A stretch of 33,262 nt of DNA from the NCBI GenBank assembly GCA_905202215.1, contig CAJKRG010000031.1, positions 1-33,262 of the forward strand, given 5' to 3'. Below the pieces are notes generated by a model, which was given only the letters and a program-made list of their open reading frames with translations, was not told the DNA's origin and searched no databases. The translations under genes and the position numbers were made by a program. Positions 26,206 through 33,262 of the stretch are shown here, piece by piece; position 1 is the stretch's first letter, and each line of letters starts with the position of its first letter. The stretch comes from an uncultured Porphyromonadaceae bacterium. GTDB lineage: Bacteria > Bacteroidota > Bacteroidia > Bacteroidales > Muribaculaceae.

Positions 26206-27744
26206 ATGAGACTGAAATCACTGACTGTCGCCGCACTGCTCGGCACGTTCTCGGCATTCGCCGCACAGACCGTCACCATAGAGCCAAAACCGTCAGCAAA
26301 CGCACCCAAGATCAATAAGGAAATCTACGGGCAGTTCGCCGAACACCTCGGCACCTGTATCTACGGCGGTATCTGGGTAGGCGAAGATTCACCGATTCCC
26401 AACACCAAAGGCTACCGTAACGATGTGCTCGGCGCATTCCGCGAGCTCCACATACCCGTTCTCCGCTGGCCAGGCGGCTGCTTTGCCGACGAATACCACT
26501 GGACCGACGGTATCGGCCCACGCGAAAACCGTCCGCGTATGGTCAACAACAACTGGGGGGGAACTGTCGAAGACAACAGTTTCGGCACCCACGAATTCTT
26601 CAACCTCTGCGAGCTCCTCGGCATCGAGCCATATCTGAGCGGCAATGTCGGTAGCGGCACCGTCGAGGAACTTGCAGAATGGGTCGAATATATCACCGCT
26701 GAAGACGGCCCGCAGGCTCAGCTCCGCAAGCTCAACGGCCGTGAGAAGCCCTGGCACCTCAAATACCTCGGAGTAGGCAACGAAAGCTGGGGTTGCGGCG
26801 GCACATTCACGCCGGAATACTATGCCGACGTATATCGCCGCTATCAGACCTACTGCCGCAATTTCGGCAAAAACCATCTCTACAAAATCGCATCAGGCGC
26901 CAGCGACTACGACTACAACTGGACCGAAGTGATGATGAAGAAAGCGGGCAATCATATGAACGGCATCTCGCTCCATTACTACACCGTGGCAGGATGGTCC
27001 GGCTCGAAAGGCTCCGCCACCGACTTTACCGACGATGACTACTACTGGACACTCGGCAAGTGTCTCGAAGTTGGACCCGTAGTTGAAAAGCACATGAAGA
27101 TCATGGATAAATACGACCCCAAAAAACGTGTAGGTCTCATGGTCGACGAATGGGGTACGTGGTGGGATGAAGAACCCGGCACCATAAGAGGTCACCTCTA
27201 TCAGCAGAACACCATGCGCGACGCAATGGTAGCCGCTCTGTCGCTCAATACCTTCCATGGACTCACCGACCGCGTGAAGATGACAAATATCGCTCAGATT
27301 GCCAACGTGCTTCAGGCCATGGTGCTTACCAAGGACGACCAGATGGTGCTCACCCCGACCTACTACGTATTCAAAATGTACGTTCCTCATCAGGACGCCA
27401 CATACATTCCTCTCGAAATCGACACTCCGGTACGCAAAGTGCGCGACAACCGCTACGTGCCCGTCATCAGCGCTACTGCGTCTGAAAAGGACGGCAAAGT
27501 GACAATATCGCTCACCAACACCGATCTTGCCGAGAATTTCGACATAAACATTCCCCTCGAAAGCCTCAAAGCCCGCAAGATTGCCAATGCCGAAGTCCTT
27601 ACAGCCAACGACATTCGCGATTACAATAATTTCGGCGAAGCCGAGAAAGTGACACTCAAGCCCTTCAAAGGCGCCAAAGTTACCAAAGGCACACTCTCGC
27701 TTTCCCTCCCCGCCAAATCAATAGTCACCCTCACCCTCGACTAA
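26206..27744 (+). CDS. GH51 alpha-L-arabinofuranosidase, AbfA-type short form
   Basis: Second GH51 enzyme, 512 aa, the usual length of AbfA-type alpha-L-arabinofuranosidases. The signal peptide MRLKSLTVAALLGTFSAFAA places it in the periplasm. Barrel motifs include IYGQFAEHLG, LRWPGGCFADEYHW, acid/base E193 (GVGNESWG) and nucleophile E315 (MVDEWGTWWD), followed by the C-terminal beta-sandwich. It starts three bases after the preceding GH51 stop. The pair probably divides the work between side-chain and chain-end arabinofuranose, which is inference. An intrinsic terminator 25 bp downstream ends the operon. No L-arabinose catabolic genes are in the window. Confidence 0.95.
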   Translation: MRLKSLTVAALLGTFSAFAAQTVTIEPKPSANAPKINKEIYGQFAEHLGTCIYGGIWVGEDSPIPNTKGYRNDVLGAFRELHIPVLRWPGGCFADEYHWTDGIGPRENRPRMVNNNWGGTVEDNSFGTHEFFNLCELLGIEPYLSGNVGSGTVEELAEWVEYITAEDGPQAQLRKLNGREKPWHLKYLGVGNESWGCGGTFTPEYYADVYRRYQTYCRNFGKNHLYKIASGASDYDYNWTEVMMKKAGNHMNGISLHYYTVAGWSGSKGSATDFTDDDYYWTLGKCLEVGPVVEKHMKIMDKYDPKKRVGLMVDEWGTWWDEEPGTIRGHLYQQNTMRDAMVAALSLNTFHGLTDRVKMTNIAQIANVLQAMVLTKDDQMVLTPTYYVFKMYVPHQDATYIPLEIDTPVRKVRDNRYVPVISATASEKDGKVTISLTNTDLAENFDINIPLESLKARKIANAEVLTANDIRDYNNFGEAEKVTLKPFKGAKVTKGTLSLSLPAKSIVTLTLD

Positions 27745-27768
27745 TCCTACCCCCATCATGCATAACAC

Positions 27769-27798
27769 AACGGCGCGCCCACACGGACGCGCCGTTTT
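27769..27798 (+). terminator. Intrinsic terminator of the GH43-GH51 operon
   Basis: Perfect 9-bp stem AACGGCGCG (27769-27777) / CGCGCCGTT (27788-27796) with a 10-nt loop, ending in TTTT (27795-27798). The T-run is short but the stem is strong. It marks the boundary between the PUL and the AT-rich segment. Confidence 0.8.
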
Positions 27799-27841
27799 CC
27801 ATATTTCCCAGAATCTCATCGCATTTCCCACCCGAAATTAT

Positions 27842-27849
27842 TATCTTTG
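27842..27849 (+). promoter_or_regulatory. -7 box ahead of the interrupted gene
   Basis: TATCTTTG, a perfect TAnnTTTG, 47 nt before the ATG at 27897. No convincing -33 TTTG is seen at the right spacing. Confidence 0.55.
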
Positions 27850-27896
27850 CACAATACCATACCGACACCATCGAACAAAAACCTTAAGCTATCATC

Positions 27897-29417
27897 ATGG
27901 TAATTGCCGGCAAGACTACCCATATTGCTCCATACTGGGGCTGCAACCATAACATACAGAGCGGACTTAACCAACTTGGAATCAGAAACATCTCCGAACA
28001 GCTCTTTTCTATTTTATTACCAGGACTGAATAATGTCTCTCTGCGAATAAGATATTATAGCTTCTATTGCTGGATAATTTCTAAATTTTATGATGGAAAA
28101 GACAATGCCGATACAAAAGAGTTCTATTCCTTTATACGAAAATCCGAACTATTATTGGCTCTGATCAACTCTCTTTACGAGGATAGTACCGGCATTCCCG
28201 GAATCAATTTCGCCTCAGTCTGGATACAGAGTGATTCTCAGTCATTTTCATTGACCGACGGAACAGACCTCTCGTCCGGAGAAAAAACATACTGGAGTAA
28301 TTACGGAGGTATCTTCCGATAGTACTATGTCGCCTCCCTTGAGGAAATGGGACTGATAGGAAGTAACGAGAATGCTTCCCAGCTATACAACATTACAAAA
28401 AATACCAATTTCATCAGCGGACAAGTTTTGGCAGAAGAATTTGACAAATCGGTAGGGCCCAAAGGAAGCTTTTTCACAGAAACCGTATACCGAGGTTGGG
28501 TAACGCGAGATGAACTGGACGAATTGAAACAGGATTTTCATATGAAGTTTATGACTGTTTCAAACTCTGAAAAGGAGAAATTGATCCAGATGCTGCTACA
28601 AAGCGACACACCGGATTCGCCAGATCCAAGTTTCCATAGACGCGCCACTATAAAATATCTACTCGCATATCTGTTAAATAGACGCACAAGTTTAAAGCCC
28701 CTCGATTTCTCAGCATACATGTATGAAAATTACACTTCCAATTCCGAAAATATTACGGCCTGGGGCTGGTATGCCTATTATCTGAATGACAACTGGCAAT
28801 ATCAACTGACAAGAATTTTTTCAGATATTCTGAGATGCCTCAACAATTCTCCGGGTTTATGGACTGATATCTCAGATATAACGGATTCTATCGTAACGGA
28901 AGTCGCCGCGTCACTGAATATGGACGACTCTATCCCTCTTGCATCCGCTATTGAACGGCTGCGGTATGATAATACAGAATCCGAATCTGCCACAGCCATC
29001 TGCGCCCTGTTGGCAAAATACAAAGAGAATGTAGGGAAACTCGAGGAATCTGAAATGCGATATCAGGAACTCGGTCTAAGCGCTGAGAACTTCTGCAGTT
29101 TCATACGTTTAGTACAAAATTCTTTAGATAAATCATTTAAATCTTTTTTTAAAGACCTCATAACGGATATTATATATCGACATTATCGCGTATCCTTCCG
29201 CAAAATGCTTCAAACAGGAATACCGACTCAAAAATTTGCATTTGAAAATGGGAAATTACGCTTTTTAGACAACTGGAGTTCCACTCATACCTCACCAAGA
29301 ATCGATACAATACGTAATTTCTTATACGATACAGGAATAATCAAAGGAACTCCAACATACGATGAACTGACCGACCGTGGTCTTTATCTATTAAAAGAAC
29401 TGGAGCATGAAAACTGA
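27897..29417 (+). pseudogene. Unrecognised ~507-codon gene interrupted by an in-frame UAG
   Basis: Two reading frames in the same phase, 27897-28322 (141 codons, MVIAGKTTHIAPYWGCNHNI...) and 28347-29417 (356 codons), are separated only by a TAG at 28320-28322. The eight codons after the stop still read as protein (YYVASLEE) and lead straight into MGLIG, with no frameshift or indel. The simplest reading is one ancestral gene inactivated by a single CAG-to-TAG change, or a sequencing error. Two split proteins or stop readthrough are possible but less likely. I do not recognise the family. The N-terminal part has a hydrophobic/aromatic stretch (RIRYYSFYCWIISKFY); the C-terminal part is helix-rich. 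The 3' end overlaps the next gene by 11 nt, so the two were made as a pair. The segment is AT-richer than the PUL. Confidence 0.7.
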
Positions 29418-31932
29418 ACGACATAACTTGTTAGAACTAATAGGACGAAGCCAGAATACTTATCACTCGGCCATTCTTACGTGCTACACTTTCGACCCTA
29501 TTTTTTTCAATTCTTTTTTTATGCCTCATTTCAGGCTAAACAGAATTAACAATGTGATTGTATTTCTGGATTCGAGCAACTATGACCGGCTACTGAACGA
29601 CTATCCGTCATTCGGACTGACTTCCGATTCCATAAAATATACTTTGATCAGACAGCCGTCATCATCAACCGGAGTATATCATCCCAAATTAACCATGCTG
29701 ATAGGTTACGACACCGGTCTGCTACTTGTCGGGTCTGGAAACCTTACATATAACGGACACTCCCTGAATGAAGAAATATGGAGTGTGTTCAGCACCGCTA
29801 AAGACGACAACAGATATCTTCATCTATTCAAAAAAGCATGGGAATACCTGTATGCTACTCCGACAGTCAGGCCGATTCTACTCGAGCAGCAGTTCAAATG
29901 GATGACAGACAATGCCGCATGGCTTCAAAAGGCACAGGCTCAGGAAGACGCATCTGCAACAGTTGAAGATAAGATTTTCCATTTTATCGCCAATGGACCA
30001 TCTGAAAATCTGTTATCTAAATTAGAACGTATAATCGGAAAACGCGATGTCAGATCAATAGAAATTGTTTCTCCTTTTTACGACTTAGACGGCAGAATAC
30101 TCGAAGTGATCGAGAACCGTTTCAAGCCCTCTTCCATAAATTGTATTATTTCACCTTCCGGCACATATCCTGTTTCTAAAATTCAGGATTCTGATAATAC
30201 AATCAGTTTCTATCTTTGGCATGATGTATTCGAGCAAACCTCCATAACCCGTATATTACATGCAAAGCTCATTCAATTCAACCTTCAGAATGCAATAGTT
30301 CTTGTTGTCGGAAGTGCCAATGCCACCTCTGCTGCTCTTCTTGGAGCCAATGACGAAGCATGTATTGTTATTGAATCGAAAACAAAACGAGATTATTTAG
30401 ATCATCTTGGTATCAGATATGCAGATTCATTCAAAATCACAAACAAAACAATAGACAGTCTACCGGCCCCCAGCCAAGATAAGAAAGCCGGACACAGCTT
30501 CCAGTTTCACATTTTTACGGCTGAACTCATTGACAATACGCTCAGAATAACGACTAATGCCATCAATACCGATCTTCATATCGGCCTTATAAGTCTTGCC
30601 GGGAAATTATCGACATACGACGGGGCTATAAACCATGATGGTCTACTGACTGTAAAACCAGATAATATAGACGAGGCCTGTATCGTTGTTCTGCTGGATC
30701 GCGGGAACAATATGGAAATCTCAAACCGTTGTTTCATAATTACAGAGGAAAAAACAAGATATTACAATCCGAACCGAAAACTCAGACAACTGGAGTCTTT
30801 GCTGGATTCTTCAGTTAACTGGAAGTCTGACCTGATGTCTATACTGTCATTTATCGTTTTTGAAGAAGATGACACCGATCTTCCACAATCGGTACAACAA
30901 TTAAATCCTAAATCAAAAAATGAAACGAACGGCAAGGTAATTTCAAAAGAGGAATTTGACAATATACACTGTCACGGCAAACATTATATCGCTACACTAC
31001 CTGACGTCAGAATCCTTGATTTTCTGATCAGAGAAAATAATGGTCCTGTCGAAAACGAATTATCTGATGATTCAGACAGTATTACCGACGTGGATACATG
31101 GTCGGCAGGATATCAGAGCAGATCACTCAAAGAAAAAACCGAAACAAACGGATTTCATGAGAGTGTTGTAAGATATGGCAAGTATCTTGCCCGACATTAT
31201 GAAAATCTATTGAAGGATTTTAATAAAGAACTTGGGAAATTCTCTATTATAACGTCTTTTCCAAAAGATAAAACCAAAACGATATCTGTACGCGATTATT
31301 CCCATATTCTGATTAATATAGTATTGATATGGAAAGATATAGTACAGGATCCTTCAGCACGACATATAACTTACAAACAGGATCTGTTATCAAATATAGG
31401 CGCATTTTTGCTTCTATCCTGGCCCGGATACGAACAAAAAGACACCTATGAATGGCATAAGACAGTAGAATTTCATAAAAACCTCACCATATTTTCTTTA
31501 TTGACCATCGCACATTTCAAATGGACGAGATCCGAAACCATTGCAGCCAAAGTTGTAATACTCAATATACTGGATAGCTGGAGAAACTCAACTTCAACAA
31601 CAGCAGAAATGATACGGACTCTATTTCTTCAGGAGTGTGATAAATTCAAAGGATTAATCAACGACAATTCGCTAAATCTGATTTTAGCGACAATGAAGCA
31701 ATATGAGATATTCGACATCATGAGGAACGAAGATAAATCGAGGATTGTCAGACCGGTCATGAATTTCGAATCAGGTGAATACCTTTACAAGCAAAACTGC
31801 GGTTTTATATACGGATATGATTTTCAGTATTGTAAGGACAAGGCAGGGCATCCGACATATAGGTACATATTGAAACATCCCGGCCTTACAATAGATTTAA
31901 GAACCCAATCCGGACTAATTCTCGCTCTATAG
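29407..31932 (+). CDS. Large phospholipase D-like (HKD) protein, putative nuclease
   Basis: An 841-aa cytoplasmic protein (no signal peptide or membrane span seen) with two PLD half-sites: H92-x-K94 with GSGN at 109-112 and H285-x-K287 with GSAN at 302-305. Both HKD motifs look intact, so the PLD active site, which in this superfamily hydrolyses phosphodiester bonds in DNA, RNA or lipids, could be functional. Residues about 380-841 match no domain I recognise. The ATG lies 11 nt inside the upstream interrupted gene, which suggests coupled translation. The AT-rich composition and nuclease-like fold are typical of accessory or defence genes, but no helicase, methylase or toxin partner is adjacent, so function is open. 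The gene ends convergent with, and overlapping, the TonB-domain gene by 6 bp. Confidence 0.85.
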   Translation: MKTERHNLLELIGRSQNTYHSAILTCYTFDPIFFNSFFMPHFRLNRINNVIVFLDSSNYDRLLNDYPSFGLTSDSIKYTLIRQPSSSTGVYHPKLTMLIGYDTGLLLVGSGNLTYNGHSLNEEIWSVFSTAKDDNRYLHLFKKAWEYLYATPTVRPILLEQQFKWMTDNAAWLQKAQAQEDASATVEDKIFHFIANGPSENLLSKLERIIGKRDVRSIEIVSPFYDLDGRILEVIENRFKPSSINCIISPSGTYPVSKIQDSDNTISFYLWHDVFEQTSITRILHAKLIQFNLQNAIVLVVGSANATSAALLGANDEACIVIESKTKRDYLDHLGIRYADSFKITNKTIDSLPAPSQDKKAGHSFQFHIFTAELIDNTLRITTNAINTDLHIGLISLAGKLSTYDGAINHDGLLTVKPDNIDEACIVVLLDRGNNMEISNRCFIITEEKTRYYNPNRKLRQLESLLDSSVNWKSDLMSILSFIVFEEDDTDLPQSVQQLNPKSKNETNGKVISKEEFDNIHCHGKHYIATLPDVRILDFLIRENNGPVENELSDDSDSITDVDTWSAGYQSRSLKEKTETNGFHESVVRYGKYLARHYENLLKDFNKELGKFSIITSFPKDKTKTISVRDYSHILINIVLIWKDIVQDPSARHITYKQDLLSNIGAFLLLSWPGYEQKDTYEWHKTVEFHKNLTIFSLLTIAHFKWTRSETIAAKVVILNILDSWRNSTSTTAEMIRTLFLQECDKFKGLINDNSLNLILATMKQYEIFDIMRNEDKSRIVRPVMNFESGEYLYKQNCGFIYGYDFQYCKDKAGHPTYRYILKHPGLTIDLRTQSGLILAL

Positions 31933-32928
31933 GTTGTAACCGGGCGGGACTGTGGCATCGTCTATCTTCCATTCGCCGTCGGTTTCAACCATCGTAAAGG
32001 TTGTAGAACCTTTATGTCCCATATCGATCCAATTGACAATTACAATATTATCAGGACAGGGAACTATTGAAAGGACTTCAGACGGAGTATTGTCGCCATC
32101 TTGCATTCCGGATCTTAAAAGCCATGTGGCATACCCCTCGGCGTCATATTCATTGGCCTGCTTCAGGCGCTTAAGAAAACCGGCTGTACAGATTTCTGAT
32201 ATTTTAAAATTCGGATCTTTATCCGTATTGAAAACCACATTAGAATACAACTGCCTGATTCGGGTCTCAATTACCGGAAACTGCTCTATAAAAGATGATT
32301 CTCCGCCTCGTATATATACAGCGCCCGGCTCGTTGAAGGTGATGGGCAGTAAATACGTAATACGATATTTTTTCGGAGTGCAATATTTAACCCGGAATTT
32401 CGGCAGAGCATTCACAAGTCTCAAGGCCTCGGCATTCACCGCCTCGTTCTTGCTTCGTTTTCTTATTATTTTCGGATCGGTGACAGTGCCGTCGGGCTGA
32501 ACATAGAATTCGACGATTATTCTTTCAGTTCCCTTAAATCCTTCCGGAATCCGAATATTAGAGTCAAGCCACTCTTTAAACTTACCGTTTCCACCGGGAA
32601 ATTCACAGCGGTGATCGAGGTTTATAAGGCTTTTACGCACCTCAGCTTTCAATCGGGCAAGATATGTCGGAGTGACGGTGAGAAAAACCGCACGATTTCC
32701 ATATTCGTCGTTTTTGACTTCTGCCTTTTGAATAGAGTCGACCTGAATTACAGCATGATCCGGCAGTGCAATCCACTCGTTGTTGAAGTAGTAGAATACC
32801 GGTTCCGTTTCCTTTTGAGTCAGGGGGAACTGAAACTCCCTGACAACGGTGTCGTTCATACTGCTGTTTTGTGCAAATACCATGCACGACAGAACAAGGA
32901 ACAACGAAACGATTAAAAGATTCTTCAT
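31927..32928 (-). CDS. Secreted protein with TonB C-terminal domain and a DUF3828/NTF2-like tail
   Basis: A 333-aa protein from the ATG at 32928. The signal peptide MKNLLIVSLFLVLSCMVFAQ probably cleaves after AQ (residue 20). Residues about 108-198 match the TonB C-terminal fold of Bacteroidetes energy-transducer-like proteins (CEFPGG ... IVEFYVQPDGTVTDPKII ... AEALRLVNALPKF). Residues about 215-333 resemble a DUF3828/NTF2-like domain ending DGEWKIDDATVPPGY. It lacks the N-terminal membrane anchor and proline-rich linker of true TonB, so it is unlikely to energise the SusC transporters. A role as a periplasmic binding or envelope protein is inference. An in-frame extension to 33147 covers repeat-rich sequence and lacks a signal peptide, so it is rejected. 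The gene has lower GC than the PUL genes. Confidence 0.75.
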   Translation of the reverse strand: MKNLLIVSLFLVLSCMVFAQNSSMNDTVVREFQFPLTQKETEPVFYYFNNEWIALPDHAVIQVDSIQKAEVKNDEYGNRAVFLTVTPTYLARLKAEVRKSLINLDHRCEFPGGNGKFKEWLDSNIRIPEGFKGTERIIVEFYVQPDGTVTDPKIIRKRSKNEAVNAEALRLVNALPKFRVKYCTPKKYRITYLLPITFNEPGAVYIRGGESSFIEQFPVIETRIRQLYSNVVFNTDKDPNFKISEICTAGFLKRLKQANEYDAEGYATWLLRSGMQDGDNTPSEVLSIVPCPDNIVIVNWIDMGHKGSTTFTMVETDGEWKIDDATVPPGYNL

Positions 32929-32977
32929 TTTTTCGATATGCTTCTCCGGCAGCTCTGCGGAGATTAATAAACAAAGA

Positions 32978-33112
32978 ATGCGTGAGCAGACTATGCTACG
33001 TCTTTGTTGATGGTCGTAGGAAACCTTTTGATGCAGATGTAACGATAGCGACCCACGCATATGCGTGAGAACCACTATGCTATCTCTTGCATCGATTTGA
33101 AAATTTCCTACG
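32978..33112. repeat. Cluster of related direct and inverted repeats
   Basis: ATGCGTGAG-N4-CTATGCTA occurs at 32978-32998, and a near copy (ATGCGTGAG-N5-CTATGCTA) at 33061-33082. A degenerate inverted copy at 33041-33060 forms the 14-bp palindrome CACGCATATGCGTG (33054-33067). Outer arms CGTAGGAAA (33015-33023) and TTTCCTACG (33104-33112) are perfectly complementary, so 33015-33112 can fold into a long imperfect hairpin. It resembles a REP-like or small non-autonomous element, or a structured leader of the TonB-domain gene. Confidence 0.6.
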
Positions 33113-33262
33113 TTTTCTATCATTCGGCATAACCGCCTGTGTATCACTTATTAACTTGGTATTGATTGTACTAAGTTAGTACGGAATAAGAAATTGGAGG
33201 AAAGAGGAGACAACCGTATTATATAGAATTAACGGACATTTAGTATTTTTAATTGCGTATGT
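33113..33262. other. Right-edge intergenic stretch with palindrome at 33168-33182
   Basis: No supportable gene. A perfect inverted repeat GTACTAA-G-TTAGTAC lies at 33168-33182 and looks like an operator for a dimeric regulator. A purine-rich stretch (GGAGGAAAGAGGAG) follows at about 33196-33209. No TAnnTTTG box is seen on either strand here. Confidence 0.35.

Noticed and set aside
28320..28322. UAG read as a recoded amino acid (for example pyrrolysine or suppression)
   Set aside because: No structural or context signal for recoding is visible, and prfA (RF1, which reads UAG) is intact in the same window. A plain nonsense mutation is simpler.
32978..33112. CRISPR array
   Set aside because: Only two or three imperfect copies in mixed orientation with unequal spacing and no cas genes, so this is not an array.
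32929..33147. 73-codon upstream extension of the TonB-domain gene
   Set aside because: The extension is composed of the repeat cluster and would bury the signal peptide that begins at 32928.

Overview
The window looks like a chromosomal segment of a gut Bacteroidales bacterium, probably close to Muribaculaceae or Bacteroidaceae. The basis is two SusC/SusD pairs, a hybrid two-component system, surface lipoproteins with acidic residues after the lipobox, and promoters with the Bacteroidetes -7 box TAnnTTTG instead of sigma70 boxes. The family-level placement is inference.

Layout, left to right. (1) 1-4183: housekeeping genes. A small single-span membrane protein follows prfA (release factor 1) on the minus strand. 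clpC, the Clp unfoldase, is divergent from prfA; both have recognisable promoters, and clpC ends in a strong intrinsic terminator. (2) 4202-27744: a polysaccharide utilisation locus (PUL) for arabinan. The minus-strand operon starts near 18.1 kb and runs: surface glycan-binding lipoprotein, SusC, SusD, SusC, SusD, GH43 endo-arabinanase-like lipoprotein. Upstream of it on the same strand lies the hybrid two-component sensor/regulator (HTCS). Divergent from the HTCS is a plus-strand operon of a second GH43 and two different GH51 alpha-L-arabinofuranosidases. Gene order and families match, from memory, the Bacteroides thetaiotaomicron arabinan PUL around BT0360-BT0368. (3) 27769-33262: a visibly AT-richer segment. 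It holds a gene cut by an in-frame amber stop, an overlapping 841-codon gene with two phospholipase D-type HKD motifs, a convergent secreted protein with a TonB C-terminal domain, and a cluster of inverted and direct repeats near the right edge.

How the genes work together. Surface endo-acting GH43 enzymes cut arabinan. The glycan-binding lipoprotein and the two SusCD pairs capture and import the oligosaccharides. Periplasmic GH51 enzymes and the second GH43 release arabinose, and the HTCS senses the oligosaccharides and activates both operons. Both operon promoters carry a tandem direct repeat (core ATCCACC) with a 21-bp period, ending exactly 21 nt before the -7 box and in the same orientation relative to transcription. 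This is probably the HTCS operator and is the clearest regulatory signal in the window.

The most likely undescribed system is the AT-rich pair at 27897-31932: an unrecognised ~507-codon gene, broken here by one UAG, translationally coupled to a large PLD-like putative nuclease. I cannot name its family. An accessory or defence role is inference from composition, coupling and the nuclease-like fold.
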